A DNA stretch of 59,728 nt from Zygnema cylindricum (GCA_037447655.1 JBBHKE010000489.1:1-59728), one strand, 5' to 3'; positions 12,310 through 34,528 are shown, counted from the stretch's first letter. Numbers and translations are program-made. The notes: generated by a model not told the origin, from the letters alone.

Positions 12310-12540
12310 GTCCATGAATATTGTACGTTAAATCGTACGGAAGATCCCCCACCCCCCCTTCCCCCCCACCACCTTGGCTGCTAGGGGCGCGCCACAGGGT
12401 GGGGGCGGGGGGGCACTTTTCATTTTTTTTTTAAACCCAACGCGCTTCGATAAATCATGGTATAAATTTGTTGGCATATCCAGCCGATATATTGGAAAAA
12501 CTTCGCGACACTGAGCTTTTCGATATATCAATTATTGTGT
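12310..12540. mobile_element. MITE remnant with C-rich/G-rich hairpin
   Basis: A C-rich tract (12346-12373) is followed by a G-rich tract (12384-12413), separated by ccttggctgctagg, and flanked by ATCGATAT-like DNA. The layout, including GGGGGGCAC followed by TTTTC after the G tract, matches the better-defined hAT-type MITE at 35759-36094. Ends are too degraded to place. Confidence 0.45.
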
Positions 12541-12584
12541 ACACAAAATTAGGTACATAGTGAATATTGACAAGGAGCCCTCGA

Positions 12585-13100
12585 TACACAACATTAACGT
12601 TAATAACATTAATTTGGAGCCCCCAAATTTGTACCCTTGAACCTGTATAGAATTAATATCTCTATTTTTTTTGTACTTTAATATAGGTAATGTTTAATTA
12701 GCGTTAATAACTCTAATTTGGACAATTCTAAAACGTGTAGTGAATGTATCAACCCGTACTAAAATTGTTCGTTTTTTTGTACAATCATACAAAAAGTGTC
12801 GGATAAAGGCGTCGACAAGCGAAAGTGAGTGCATCGACGACGAAAACGGCACTGTGATTTGATTCCTAATGATAAAATCGGGGGAAATTACGCAAACCTA
12901 TTCTCACATCTTCAAACATAGATTGTGGGAACACATGCTATACTGGCTACACTATGCAAAAAACGTACCCATATTAGAGTTGTGTGTGTAAACAAGAGTC
13001 AATATTTTCTTCGCAAAAAGCTTTGAACCTAAGTTTTAGTTAACATTAATAGGATTTTTACACTAATTTGTTCTTAACCCTAATAGCAATTAACAGTGTA
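12585..13100. mobile_element. MITE, TA-flanked AGCGTTA family
   Basis: Left end tacacaacattaacgttaat and right end taatagcaattaacagtgta form imperfect terminal inverted repeats. The body carries the family core taatttggagcccccaaatttg. Related copies lie at 13733, 22347, 22782, 28672, 48029 and 53958. Confidence 0.55.
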
Positions 13101-13732
13101 ATGTCAACTACATTAGTTGTATCAGTTAGTAAAATACAACATGAATTGCTTCTATTGTTAACAAATTATTCGTGTAAAGAAGAAAATAGGGTTATCCACA
13201 CTATATTGGGTTTTATGATCTGGCGCCAACAAAGCATTGAAACTAATTTATACATCTAACGCTAATTAGGATACACATTGCCACAGTGTAGCCCCTCCAG
13301 CCTGTGTTCACATAGGTTACCGTGTATCGCTACAGAAGGTAGAGAAACAATTAATGTTATTATGGGTTCACGGGCCTAACACCAACAAAACATTAACGCT
13401 ACAGAAATATATACATGTAGCGCTAATTTGGTCCCACATTCCTATAGCATAGCCGTTATAGCTTGTGTTCACATAGTCGACGTTTGAACATGCGAGAACA
13501 GGTTCGCGTGATTTTCCCGTCTTTATTACTAAAAATCAATTATGAGAGCGCATTGCCCTGTCAACGACACCCACTTTCCGGTCTCGACGCCGTTATCTGA
13601 GACTTTTTTTTGTATATAAATTTTGAGCAAGTTTAGTAACACTCGCACATTTCGTACACTATTGTACTGTACAGTAATGTACTATACAGTACACCGTTAA
13701 TCGCTCGTTAATTGCTTTTAGTGTCAGTACTG

Positions 13733-15514
13733 TACACCGTGTATCGCTATTAGGGTATGTCCCCATGTACTTGTAACTTAGCGAACTTACTTTGTATTTT
13801 AGTGCGGATCCGCCGTACCCGGTTTTGAGTTGTCCCTACGTATGTAAGGACGAAATCGTAGCTTACGCTTGTGACGATTGTATACTTTGACAATAACTGT
13901 GACGGTTGTCAGCGTCTACAATCTGTGGTCGCACGTTATTTTTTGGAACTGCTTGTGACGTCGCATGTCTTACCGTGACATTGTTGACGTACCGCCTTCC
14001 AGCCTGTGTTGTTTCATGGTTGAAGACAAGGCGCTTTGCCTTTGCGTCTCCTATCCGGTCAACGTGAAATGGCATCGGAATTTGAAGACCCCTGCAAAAA
14101 AGAAATCCGTACTGGACCAAAACGGACAAAACCAAACAAATTGTGTACTTTTTTTTTCGTCGTATTTGAACGCGAACGGACAAAACATAGCGAATTCTGT
14201 ACTTTTCTTTCCTTTGAAATCGTTTGAAAACTTTCGAAAATTACGTCACGTGCGAAGATATGTTCCTATTTGTTTATCGAAAATACCTAGTTTTAAAACA
14301 CATCGCGCATGTGTTTTGAACGTAAGGTTGAAGATGACGTTTTTTGTCGTGGAAGTGGGTCGAAAAACATAAGACGACAAATTTTCATACATCCTAAATT
14401 CGAGGATGATGCAAATTGTACTCTACAAATTTGCGATTCCTTCGTACGGTTGCAACTTAGGGTGTGTCCCCATGTGCATAAGAAAGTGTTTTTTTCTGTC
14501 GTTTTCACGTAAAACTTAGCGTCGTACAACTTAAGTTCCAACCGTACGAAAAAATTGCAAATTTGTAAGGTACAATTTGCGTCATCCTCGAACTTAGAAT
14601 GTACGAAAATTTGTCGTCTTGTGTTTTTCGAACCACTTCGACGACAAAAAACGTCATCTTCAACCTTATCTTTAAAACACATGCGCGATGTGTTTTAAAA
14701 CTAGGGATTTTTTATAAACAAATAGGAACATATATTCGCACGTGCCGTACTTTCCGGAAAAAATCACACGATTTCCAAAGGCAAAGAAAAGTACAGAATT
14801 CGCTATGTTTTGTCCGTTTGCTTTCAATACGACAAAAAGAAGTACACAATTTGTTTGGTTTTGTCCGTTTTGGTCTTGTACGGATTTTTTTTTTGCTGGG
14901 GTCTCGAAATTCTGATGCCATTTCACGTCGACCGGACAGGAGACGCGAAGGCAAAGCCCATCATTCTTCGACCGTGAAACTGCACAGGCTGGGAGGCGGT
15001 ACGTCTACAATGTCACGGTAAGACATGCGACGTCACAAGCAGTTCAAAAAATAACGTTCGACCACACATTGTAAATGTTGACAACCGTCACAAGTATTGT
15101 CGACGTATACAATCGTCACAAGCGTAAGTTACGATTTCGTCCTTACAGACATAGGGACACTTGAAAACCGGGTCCGGCGGATCCGCACTAAAATACAAAG
15201 TAAGTTCGCTAAGTTACAAGTACATGGGGACATACCCTTAGGCAGTACGGCGTTAAGTTTTACAGGAAAACGACAGAAAAAAACCCTTACTTATGCACAT
15301 GGGGACATACCCTTAGTGTTAATAACTTTTTCGTCACTTAAAACATCTTTTTTCCGTACAATATTGTCGGATTTTCAATTTGAAACCGCCAATCGGAAGA
15401 TGAGAATGTTACCTTTCAATTGCAACCGTCAGATTTGAAATCCGATATGTGTGTACGGATAAAAATGTTTTTAAGTGGCTAAAAACATCAACACTAATAG
15501 CGATTCACGATGTA
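13733..15514. mobile_element. MITE of the TA-flanked family, split by a foldback insertion
   Basis: The left part tacaccgtgtatcgctatta (13733-13752) and the right part (15313-15514, ending aatagcgattcacgatgta) together make one element like the intact copy at 28672-28891. The break lies at a TTA that is present on both sides of the inserted foldback element. Confidence 0.75.
13753..15312. mobile_element. Giant foldback element, TTA target duplication (PIF/Harbinger-like ends)
   Basis: A long inverted repeat: 13753 to about 14455 is the near reverse complement of about 14540 to 15237, centred near 14495, so the arms are about 700 bp. Ends are GGGTATGTCCCCATG and its complement, flanked by TTA. 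A 72-bp right extension (15241-15312) has the same GGGTATGTCCCCATG end; an inverted copy of it forms the central loop (about 14459-14525). TTA duplication and GGGT ends are typical of Tourist/PIF-Harbinger MITEs (known); membership is inferred. No transposase is present; the many frames of 60-140 residues here are non-coding. Confidence 0.75.
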
Positions 15515-17228
15515 GTAGTCGAGTAATGTAAACACAAGCTATAACGGCTATGCTATAGGAATGTGTAACCATTTCAGCGTTAAATGTATACATTAGCGTT
15601 AAAAAAAAGCCATCATTACAGAGGATATGATTATGAATCTCCAAGGGTCGAAAACATTGACCGTCCGATTACATTTTTGTCTTCTTCTGCGAAGCAATCG
15701 CTCCATTCGGCTTTGTAATGGGCCTCAGGGAGGTGAGTACTCCATCGTAGAACGTGTAAAATGGCTACACGTGGATTCTATCGATTCGTGTGACGACAGA
15801 TTGCCACAAATATTTCACACGTGGCAAAGGCCACGTGGCATTTGACAAGGTGTTCGCGAATCCACCAAAATACAACAAAAAGTCTTTGCCGGAAGATATA
15901 ATGTCACGCTCCTTTTTCTATAAAAGATTTTTATAATATTTTTTTTTTCCTTTTTCTTCCTTCCAACTTCGTGGTTTTCCCTCGTTTCGAAAAGACAAGG
16001 CTGGAAAAGCAACGCTAAAAACGATAGAGCGTTTGCGAAGAAAAAGGGCTTTCAGTGGTACAATAACATAGTACGCTTATTTCGTACAGCGATATAGTAC
16101 GAAATTATTTACTTCATATTGAAATTGGTCGGTTTGTAGAATCAATATCGTGGTTGCTTTAAGCTACGTGTTTCACTCACATCAAGACACGTAGATATAA
16201 ATTTGCTCTGTATTAAATCGTAGCTGTTGTCCGTACAATTACGATATATTGATGTCCGTACAATTACAGAGACCTCCCGATGTAACTCCACCCTTGACCT
16301 AAAAACAAGTGTCAGAAAATGTTCGATGTGAGACGGTGGATATCACGTGCTTATTTGTGCGTTTCTGGCACATAAAGGACAAGATGCTGGTACGGTACTT
16401 TAGATTACGTCAATCGAATACGCCAAATCCTAAACAAAAAGTCAGATTAGGTCACCCACGACAGAGACATTTCATTTTAAAAATAGCGTGTGCAAAAAAA
16501 AAAATCTACTGACCATTTTGGAGAAGATTTCAAAAGAAGATCTCCATTTTGGAGATTTGCCACGTGTATCAGTCAACAGTCAGGTGATTCTCCTCCATTC
16601 GTTTGTAGCGTTGCCTACGTGGCAGTTGCAGAGAGAGCTTGACTGTCATTTTGTCAGATGGAGTCTCCCTAAATAGTGTTGTTAACACTATTGTGTGATT
16701 TTTCACCAAAAATAATAATACACTTGAATTATTATGTAATAACTCTAATACCGATGGGCGGTGTTGTGTTGCAAACTGAACGAATTCACATCGCTACATA
16801 TCGATTTTTTTCGATGTATTGATAAATCGGTAACTGCCGACAATGGATCGCTAGCCGTACAGAAATCCATAGGTGAATTACTGAATCCGTACGTAATTTT
16901 TTCCAAGTCATAAAAGTGAAAAACATATGTGGTCAATTTTTTACCTAGTGACGCATGACATCACATCATGCGATAAACAAGGAAAAAAAAAAAAAACATT
17001 GCGGATAAGCAAGATTTAACCAATGCCCGAAAATTATGTCGTTTCTAAGAACAAAAGAAAAGAAACTGTGATATGTTGATTATTTGTTAATATGAAGATG
17101 CTTTTCCGTGTCGACGCCACTCACTTTTACGCGTTATTTGTCACTTTTTTTGTACTTTTGTACGGAACAATGAGCAATTGCTATACGGGTGATATATTCC
17201 TTACACAACTCAAATATCTTCTGAATTA
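15515..17228. other. Non-genic stretch with transposon debris
   Basis: At 16262-16296 the stretch attacagagacctcccgatg is an inverted copy of the foldback left end at 18072. At 16530-16560 a small palindrome gaagatctccattttggagat is seen. 16740-16860 holds cggtgttgtgttgc and atcgat-rich DNA like the hAT-type MITE family. No gene is seen. Confidence 0.4.
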
Positions 17229-18738
17229 GGGTGAACTTCCATCAGGCGAAAAGTGAGGTTCATTACGAGAAAAAGTGCATTTCCGTATAATGCCAGCGCA
17301 TTTTCGTACAGGGTCGTACTGTTTTTTTTTTATATATATAAAACATTATTACTAGAGATTCGTCAAGATTATCCAAACTTTTGGGCGACAACGTCGACTG
17401 TCCGATTATGTGTTTTTGAAGCAAACGATCATTTTATCCAGTTTCTACCTACTGTAGTCTCCTCAGGGAGGAGACTAGCTACACATTGGACGTATAAATC
17501 TTTTACACGTGGAAACGTCACGTACGCTCCACGATGGATGTTGGATAGGAACTTTACACGTGGCATGCGCCACGCGCCTTCAGATATAGGCCATGCGCCT
17601 TCGGACAGGCAGGAATCAAATCCAACAAAAAAAACCAAAAAAAACTTTTTGAATAATGTGTCGTGACGCCTCCTCCACCATCTACTGCCATCCAGAATTT
17701 GTCGCGTTTGCTTTCTTCAAATTTTCGACGGTCGAAAAAAGGAATCTATAATCGTTGTTATGTTGACAAAACAGGAACGTACAAATTGTACATTCACGTA
17801 ATTTAATATAAGAGTTCAAATATTGTGCCTTTGTAATATTTGAACATGCTCGTCGTCAAAACAGGAACTTACGTGCATCCAATTGAAAGGAAGCACGTAT
17901 GTGATAGATTCCTTGCTGACACGACGTGGTGGAGAAGTGAACGAAATATTACTGCTGGTAAACTTATCCGTACGATTATTGTCGGCGCTTGATGGAGAAG
18001 AGGCCTTAGAGAGTAATTGACACTAATAAAACCGTATCGTATTAGCTCAAAGGAAAAAATAGTATTATTTAGGGTATGGTTACATCAGGAGGTCTCTGTA
18101 ATAGTACAGACAACAAAAAATCCGTATTACAGGGGCCTCGGTTACATCGCGTATCGTCTGTAAACAAGTTTTTACATACGTGTTCTAATTTGAGTGATTC
18201 CACGTAAGTCGACGATCAAATCTATATAATCGTCAAAGATTTGGAAACCGACAATTTTCGTATAAAAATCCGTACTTGCGCATTACGTACGTGTACTTCA
18301 CAAGTGAACCGCGTCAATGTACCCCATATATCTCCTTCACGCTGTTGACTTTCAGGAAAAAACCGTATTTCTTTTCGGCAAAAATTTTACGGTCACCCTG
18401 TCCGAAGGCAAGTGACTTTGGGGACGTGTGAAATTTTTTATTTTTCATCGATGCACGTGTCTAACGTCCAGGTGTAGCGATTTGACTGGTTTTGTATTGC
18501 TCAACCCACCTCGGGGAGGTGGGTTAACCAATACAAAGGCGGATGGAGCAATTGCTTCGCAGATGAAGAGCAAAATGTAATCGGACGATCGACGTCTTCT
18601 CCTGGATACTTGGAGAATCGTAATCTTATTTTCTGTAATGTTGTTTTCAAGAAACTCACGAAAATATAGTACGGCATGGTACGGGCAAGTACAAAATTTT
18701 GTATTAAACCTAACTTTTCGTCTGATGTAACCATACAC
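17229..18738. mobile_element. Second TTA-flanked foldback element
   Basis: Left end GGGTGAACTTCCATCAGGCG (17229) and right end cttttcgtctgatgtaaccatacac (to 18738) are imperfect inverted repeats with TTA on both sides (17226-17228, 18739-18741). Subterminal parts also pair: gtccgattatgtgtttttgaagc (17398) against cttcgcagatgaagagc...taatcggac (18556-18580). A further left end of this family sits inside at 18072 (TTA then GGGTATGGTTACATCAGG). No coding capacity. Confidence 0.6.
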
Positions 18739-19483
18739 TTATAGTGAGGTGTATCTGTACTAAGTGCCTTTTTTGGCATACCGACAGAGGTCGCAAACGG
18801 TCAACCGAAACCGTGACCGACCGTTAACCGACCGCCCGCGCCGGATGCGAAACGGATTCGGTTGCCAAATTTTGGGGGTCGGGCGGTTACGGTCGGTTGA
18901 CTCACCAGGAAAAAAAAACGGTCGGTTACGGTCGGTCAAACAAAAAACCAAAAATAATGAAAATTTTGTAGTTTTTTTTTCCAATATTATTGTTATTTGT
19001 ACTTTTGGTGTCGTGGAAGTACGTAGCATCATGATTAGCGTCGCAAATCTGACACGGTACTAACACTATTCATTTCACAAATCTTACAAAAAGATAAGGG
19101 TTGCAAATCGTAATCTATTGTAAAGTGTTAATTATGCACTTTATGCGGTGTTTCCAAAAATATGTCAAATTATTATATCAATATAACGCGACACATCGTA
19201 ATTATTGGCTTACTCATACATCGTAAATTATTGCAAAGTGCTAATTATACGATTTATACCGCGTTTTCCAGAAATATATCATATTATTATGTTAATGTCA
19301 CGCGACATGTAGTCATTATTAGTTAATAAATCAGCGGAAATCAAATTATTACATCAATTTCCCAAGACAAATCCTAATTATTAGCTTACTCACATGTTTC
19401 AATCAATAAATCGATAAATGGGAATGCTATTTAAGTTAGAAAAACTTGACCACAATTCAAACAAAACCTAGTCATACACCAAA

Positions 19484-21749
19484 ATGGACAAAAGCATTCT
19501 CGCTTCTCTTAAAATTACAATCCAAAACGAACTTCAAAAATAAAAAAATGGTGAAACTGCTCAGTATAACCTAGTGAAAGAAAGCACGACCACTTCAAGT
19601 TGTTCGAAAAAAATTGAACATGTATATGAAACTAAAACATCAAACAAATACATAGTAAAGGGGGGAGGTTTGTAGCTTGTAATACATGTTTCTTGTTTAT
19701 CGATACAAGTCAACAAACGGTACTTCAACAATTAACACACACACATGTTTAGCTTTGGGCAACATGGATTGTTCTAGAGGAATTCTTCGTAATTTTCTTT
19801 AAAAAACGGAGGCGAAAACGAGTGACCAAAAAAAAGTTGCGAAAATGGTGGTGTTGATGTGTTGCGAGGGCCTTCAACCATTTTTGATGGTCGACAGTTC
19901 AGGTGTGATTTATTTTGAATTCCATTTAGGATGGCGTTAATGTATATGTCATTATAACTTGTTTTGTTAATAAATTTATATTATTGAGCTTCATCACTGT
20001 TTTATTATCTATAATTTATATTCGTACGCTTATTTTTATTTTTTTATTATTATTTGGTTTGTCATGATGTTATTTTGATATAAACCTTCTTTATTGATCA
20101 TTGTTAATAAGTGTATGCTATTTTTTTTATTTTTTTTTGTTCCCAGGTTTTCAAGCATTTTGTCAAGCATTATTTGATGTTGGTGTTTCGTCCAACAAAA
20201 GTGTTGACATCGACCAACTACTCCCGTCCGCCAATGGCGTAAAAAACTACATTATATCTTATGCCACAGATATTCATAGTTTGATCATCCCAAAACTTAA
20301 ATAAAATATTGACAACAATATTTTCGTCGCATTTACGACCGATCTCTGGACCGAGACAATAAAAAGAACCTCATTCATGTCAGTAACGGCTCATTTTATT
20401 GACAAATAATTTAAACTTCATGCTCGGACGCTTCAAGTCGACCATTTTCCGGAGGAAAAACATACCGCGGAAAATGTTTAAACGACTTTCTAAAATTGTT
20501 TGACCAATTTTGAATTGTCCAATTTTGATGTTTTGGCAAATCGTTGCGTTGTTGTGACCGACAGTGGCTCTAACATGTGTGCGACTGAAGGTCTACCGAG
20601 TTTGTTTACTTGGATACCTTGCGCGGACCATAAAATTGCTACAATTGTGACAACGACTTTGAACAAGGGCGGAACTTCCAAAATATACAAACATGATGTG
20701 GAAGTTCCTGAATTCTTTGATCTAATAAATGCGTGTAAATCATTGGTCACGTTTTTCAAACAAAGTAATATACAAAATCTTTTGAAAAACACTTTAAAAC
20801 AAGAAAACGCAACGCAACGCGGTGGAATTTTTTTCTCCGAGTGCTTAAGAGTATTTACGATGCATTCAATGAGATAGGACCAATCGCTCAAGCAAAAAAT
20901 AAATTGATATTTTTGCTTGTATCGATAAGACTCACCTTACCGAACTTATTCGATTTTTGGAAAGGTTTCAAGAAGCGACCCTAAAGTTGGAAAAGTTCAA
21001 AGAACCAACTTTACATTTGGTTTTGTTTGAACTAACCTCTCTGCATAACCATTGTAAGATAATAAAAACATCTTACAATGACGGTGAAAAAGAATGCCCG
21101 GCCGATTCCCCAAGCTTGCAAAAATTGAAATAACTTTTTATGAAACTTGCGTTACCGAAGTGGGGCCTTCATGAGTATTATGTTATCGCGGCTCTCTTAG
21201 ATCCCCGACAAAAACAAAAAGCTTGAAATAATTGGGGTATCGAAAACCGAAATTGAAAGCTCTAGGGTCAAACTTCGAGAACTTGTTAACGACCTAGGTG
21301 ATGACATTGGTTTCGGTAGTCCTCAACGTATCACAAAAAAAAAACGAAAAATATCGCAAAATATGGATGGTTTCCACTTTTTTTTTGGTGAGAGCGATGA
21401 CGAAAATGAGGTTTTTATTACCACCGACAAAAAAATGCTCTTTAGTGACGAATTGAAACGTTATTTTGATTTAAAATTAACCAACGACGAAAGATTGAAC
21501 GTTAACATACTTCAATGGTGGAAAAATAAATCATATGTACGTGCGAAAGATGGAGGATTTCCCATTCTAGCCGGTGTTGCTAGATCTATTCTAGCTATTC
21601 TGGCTTCTAGTTCCATGTCGAAATGCAATTTTTCGGATGCCGGGAACACGATAACAAAGAAGAGGAGCGCACCAGCAGCTTCAATTGTTAGTGATCTTGT
21701 TAGTGATCTTTTATGTGTTAGATCCAACCGAGATCTTTTAAATGCATAG
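19484..21749 (+). pseudogene. hAT transposase pseudogene (BED finger, RNase H-like core, hATC domain)
   Basis: It would excise and insert the element. A start region at 19484 is followed by a BED-type zinc finger at 19678-19750 (C-x2-C, later H-x-H: ACNTC and LTHTH). A probable intron ends at the acceptor at 20146. The core at 20147-20877 has LLPSANGVKNYI, the first catalytic Asp in FTTDLW (D at 20341), the second in VVTDSGSN (about 20558) and the IPCADH motif. The dimerisation domain at 21363-21749 has LQWW, FPILAGVARSILAI and SSSMSKCNFSDAGN. Stops (TAA at 20302 and others) and a frameshift between core and dimerisation domain disable it. It resembles Hermes/Ac-type transposases. Confidence 0.85.
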
Positions 21750-22346
21750 TTTTTTGTTTTGTTTTGTTTTCTAATTATTGTTATTTTGTTAGTATTAGTT
21801 ATACATATATATTTTTTTCTTTATTTATTTTTTTATTTTCACAATTTTTACAGCGTTTATCTTTTTTTTTTCTTAAACCGGAATGTTTATTTTTACCAAA
21901 TTACCAAAGCGAAGTATTTATACCACATTTAGATTTATATATTTTGTGTAATTTTTAGGTTTGAGTTTGAGAATTTGTATAATAGAGTCGAAAATAGGAC
22001 AAGGTTGTGATTTGATTTTTCATATATTTGATACTACAAAATACGTTTTCATATTTTTGCTCATCACAATGTGTTTCTTGCTAATTGATTTTCTATGTGA
22101 AAAACTAAGACTTATATTGTAAACATTCATAATTAAAACTTTACCTTTTTTGCATAATTCATAACATAGTATTGTAGTCGAAAGAAAAGCTGTCCGAAAA
22201 ATTGTAGCGCAAAAAATTAGATTTTTGAGAGAATAAACATTAACATCACAAAATAAAGTTAACAATATTATTTAAAGACGTGGACTATAACCTGCCACGT
22301 TTCTTTGCATTAAATAGTATCATTAATCATAATTTTCCATTAACAC

Positions 22347-23075
22347 TACACCGCGAATCGTAATTAGCGTTATTAACGCTAATTCCGTCACCACGAATTC
22401 TGACCCAAAAACCTTATAAAGAGTAAATAACTCTAAATTTTTCTTTACATTATTTAAGGTAGTTTTTTAATCAACGTTAACAACTTTAGTATAGTGTCGT
22501 TTTAAATAGTGTGGCTTACGATCGGTGTCTGACCGTGCAAAATTGTACCGTATTAACGACAAAAGTACAAAAAATGATTTAATACATGCCGTTATGATGT
22601 AATTGCGTTTTCACAAACCACGTAGTGGAAACGTCATAATGACGTGAAATTGTACGTTTGTCAGATTCTGTATGTGTACCTAAGAAATCGGATAATTATG
22701 ACGTGAAATTGTACGTTTGTCAGATTTTGTAAAGCGGATAATTATTACTGACTGAAACCTAAATTAGAGCTATTGATAAACTACACCGTCGATCGTATTT
22801 AGCGCGTTGAACACTAATTCGGCGCCCCTAAATTTTGACCCCTGAACCTTAAATAGAATAAATGACGCTATTTAAGGACGTGGACCATAATTTGCCACGT
22901 CTCCTGGCACTGAATTAGAATTAATGACGCTAATTTTTTCTTTACTCTAATAATTTCTACACGCTAAATACGATCGACGGTGTAGAGTACAACTTTGTTT
23001 TGAGAAAACGAAAAAATCTACATTGGAATGGATAACATTAATTATTTATTTACGATGATTACGATTCGCGGTGTA
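22347..23075. mobile_element. MITE of the TA-flanked family inside the hAT element
   Basis: Terminal inverted repeats taccgcgaatcg-type: left tacaccgcgaatcgtaatta at 22347, right ending attacgattcgcggtgta at 23075. It contains a second, smaller member of the family (22782-22984). The stretch just left of it (22270-22346) repeats the ggacgtgg...ccacgt block of the family, so fragments of several copies are stacked here. Confidence 0.65.
22782..22984. mobile_element. 203-bp MITE, best-preserved inverted repeats of the family
   Basis: Ends tacaccgtcgatcgtattta and its inverse taaatacgatcgacggtgta are a perfect match over at least 20 bp. The termini can be read as TA target duplications around CACCGTCG, as in Tc1/mariner-type MITEs. 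No coding capacity. Confidence 0.75.
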
Positions 23076-23312
23076 ATAAATGCTTAACGTTAATAACAAT
23101 GAGCGTTGTAATTTTGTACCTTTTCGGTTACGGGCGGGCACGGTTAGTCGCTAGAAATCGAGTTTCGGTTTTTTTTTTTTCCGTAAACGACTGTCGGTTT
23201 ACGGTTAACAATTTTGGAGCGTGACAAAACTCGGTCGGGCGTCGGTTACTCAGATTTTGGAAAAAAAACGGCCGGTTTCGGGAATGATTTTTTTTGACTT
23301 TTGCGACCTCTG

Positions 23313-24870
23313 CCTACAGATAATCAATATATATCGTTTGTAAAATTATCCGATGTATCGGTAAAGAAAATTTCACGATGATTTGCAAATATATCGATAC
23401 GATACACCGATATAAAGTATTGCGATATTCTACAATACAAATATCTAAAAATATATATCAAAAATACATGCCGGTTAGGGTGGTCTTCCATTAGTGGAAA
23501 AGTGGGGATGTTTACTGGACGCCATACGATTTTGTACAAATTTGTACCATTTTTTTTTTGTCTGTCGAAACATGTTGACTCGATGGCTGTCGGGATGCTG
23601 CAATATTATAGGCGCAATTATCGACCGTTGGATGTTTCACTTTTTTAGATTCGCGAAGCAATCGCACAAATCGTCCAGTGTGAAGAAACTCTCCTGTGGC
23701 GAGGAGAGGAGGAGTGTGTGGGCGAGGAGAGTTTATTCACACTGGTCGCGTACCATTGGTACAGGTGAAAAAGGAAAAAAAATCCACCACGAACAGGCGA
23801 TGAGAAACGTACACGTCGTTCACGCCATGTGCCTTCCGCCACGCTGGATGAAGGTTCCACCGAACCGGCCCACCAAAAGTACAGTACCATCCACTTGTTG
23901 TTAGGTAGGGTTTGTTTACAAACGATCATGAAGGTTCGTTGTAAAATATGTACGTACACATAGTACGTTATAGTACACTCGTACGATACTTTAAGTACTT
24001 ACGGTGATACAATTATTTTTTACAGATTTTCAAAATCTAGATTCTAGCCTACGTGGCACCAATCATAATTTAGAAACGCTGTTTACTGGCACGACATAAT
24101 GGAACGACGCGACATAATGGAACGACGTGCCAGTAAACACTAAAAATAGACGTTTATTGTCAAAATATTTTTTTGAGAATTCATAATTCGTTAACATTAT
24201 TGAAATTTGTAAAAAAATCTACAAGAAGATATATTTATTTTCAGGTCAAATCCCAAAATATTGTCTTTTCGTGGAGTCCTTCATGTAGTTTTCACTCATG
24301 GCTATTGGAGTTCCTCCAATCCTGTCAGAACCTGACATCACGCCACGTGGCTAGAAAAAAATGTATGGACGACGAAACCGACTTCTAGCGGACCGTCCCG
24401 GAAAATTCTGAATCCCCGAAAAAAACAAAAATATTTACAAAGCTCAAAAGATGACGCGTGTCCAAATTCGCCTGTCAGAAAGTCAAAACCGCCGGACCGA
24501 CCACGCGAACTAGTGAATCGGATTCTTTAAAAAAACAAAAAACGAAAGAAAACAATTTAATGAGGATGTTCATTATAAAAGCAGATACAAAAGTACAATA
24601 GCTGTCACGTCACATCACGTGTCCTCCCGCCCGCCAATCAGCGATTATTCTGACAGCTCAGCGGCTACAACCGACCACTGACCAGTTTTTAAATATTGTG
24701 CATCCGTACATACAACCGTACGAAATGAGTTCCAAATTGTAGGACCTTTGCAGAAAATCGTACGAAATATTCCAATACACAAGTGTACGATCAACTGAAA
24801 AAGTGTACCTTAGAGAATTCTGCGTAGCTGCGATTTCGTACCGCCGCGGCCCCTCTTCCCGCCCCTCTCC
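23313..24870. other. Region upstream of the complete CAT gene; foldback end and hairpin, no gene seen
   Basis: At 23475 TTA is followed by GGGTGGTCTTCCATTAGTGG, a left end of the TTA-flanked foldback family. 23320-23470 is ATCGATAT-rich like the hAT-type MITEs. The ORF at 23494-23904 lies in transposon debris and is not credible. The rest probably includes the CAT promoter. Confidence 0.4.
24081..24138. repeat. 58-bp hairpin with internal direct repeat
   Basis: Arms gtttactggcacg (24081-24093) and cgtgccagtaaac (24126-24138) are perfectly complementary. The loop holds cgacataatggaa twice. It lies about 840 bp upstream of the CAT start. A minimal foldback element or a transcribed hairpin are both possible. 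Confidence 0.7.
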
Positions 24871-24874
24871 CAAA

Positions 24875-24882
24875 CTATAAGG
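24875..24882 (+). promoter_or_regulatory. Candidate TATA box of the complete CAT gene
   Basis: ctataagg sits about 100 bp before the start codon in otherwise C/T-rich DNA, a plausible spacing for a short 5' leader. Position is the only support. Confidence 0.35.
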
Positions 24883-24976
24883 TCTCCCCCTCCAACAAAT
24901 TCAACATTTCCCCTCTCTCCCCCTCCTCCCTCCTCTTTCCTCCCTCCCTTCCCCTCCCCCTTCCCCTCCGTACACA

Positions 24977-34414
<9,438 letters not shown>

Positions 34415-34528
34415 GCAATATGAAGAAATTAATATTCACTTTTATGCTATACTTATTTCTATTTTAGGAGTAGGAGATCCGTACAAAATCAGTGACGTCA
34501 CATGTTAGATTCTTCAGATATTTGTTAC

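Larger units (their letters stand above)
18785..23312 (+). mobile_element. hAT transposon, degenerate, 4.5 kb
   Basis: Ends are CAGAGGTCGCAAA at 18785 and its inverse TTTGCGACCTCTG ending 23312. They are followed inward by ACGGTCGG-rich subterminal repeats on the left and CGGTTTACGG-like repeats on the right. Flanking octamers cataccga and cctacaga agree at six of eight positions, fitting a decayed 8-bp target duplication. It contains a hAT transposase pseudogene, a roughly 125-bp subterminal tandem duplication (19095-19330) and MITEs in its right third. Confidence 0.85.

Noticed and set aside
13863-15021. Several frames of 60-140 residues on both strands
   Set aside because: They mirror each other across the arms of the foldback element and lack conserved motifs.
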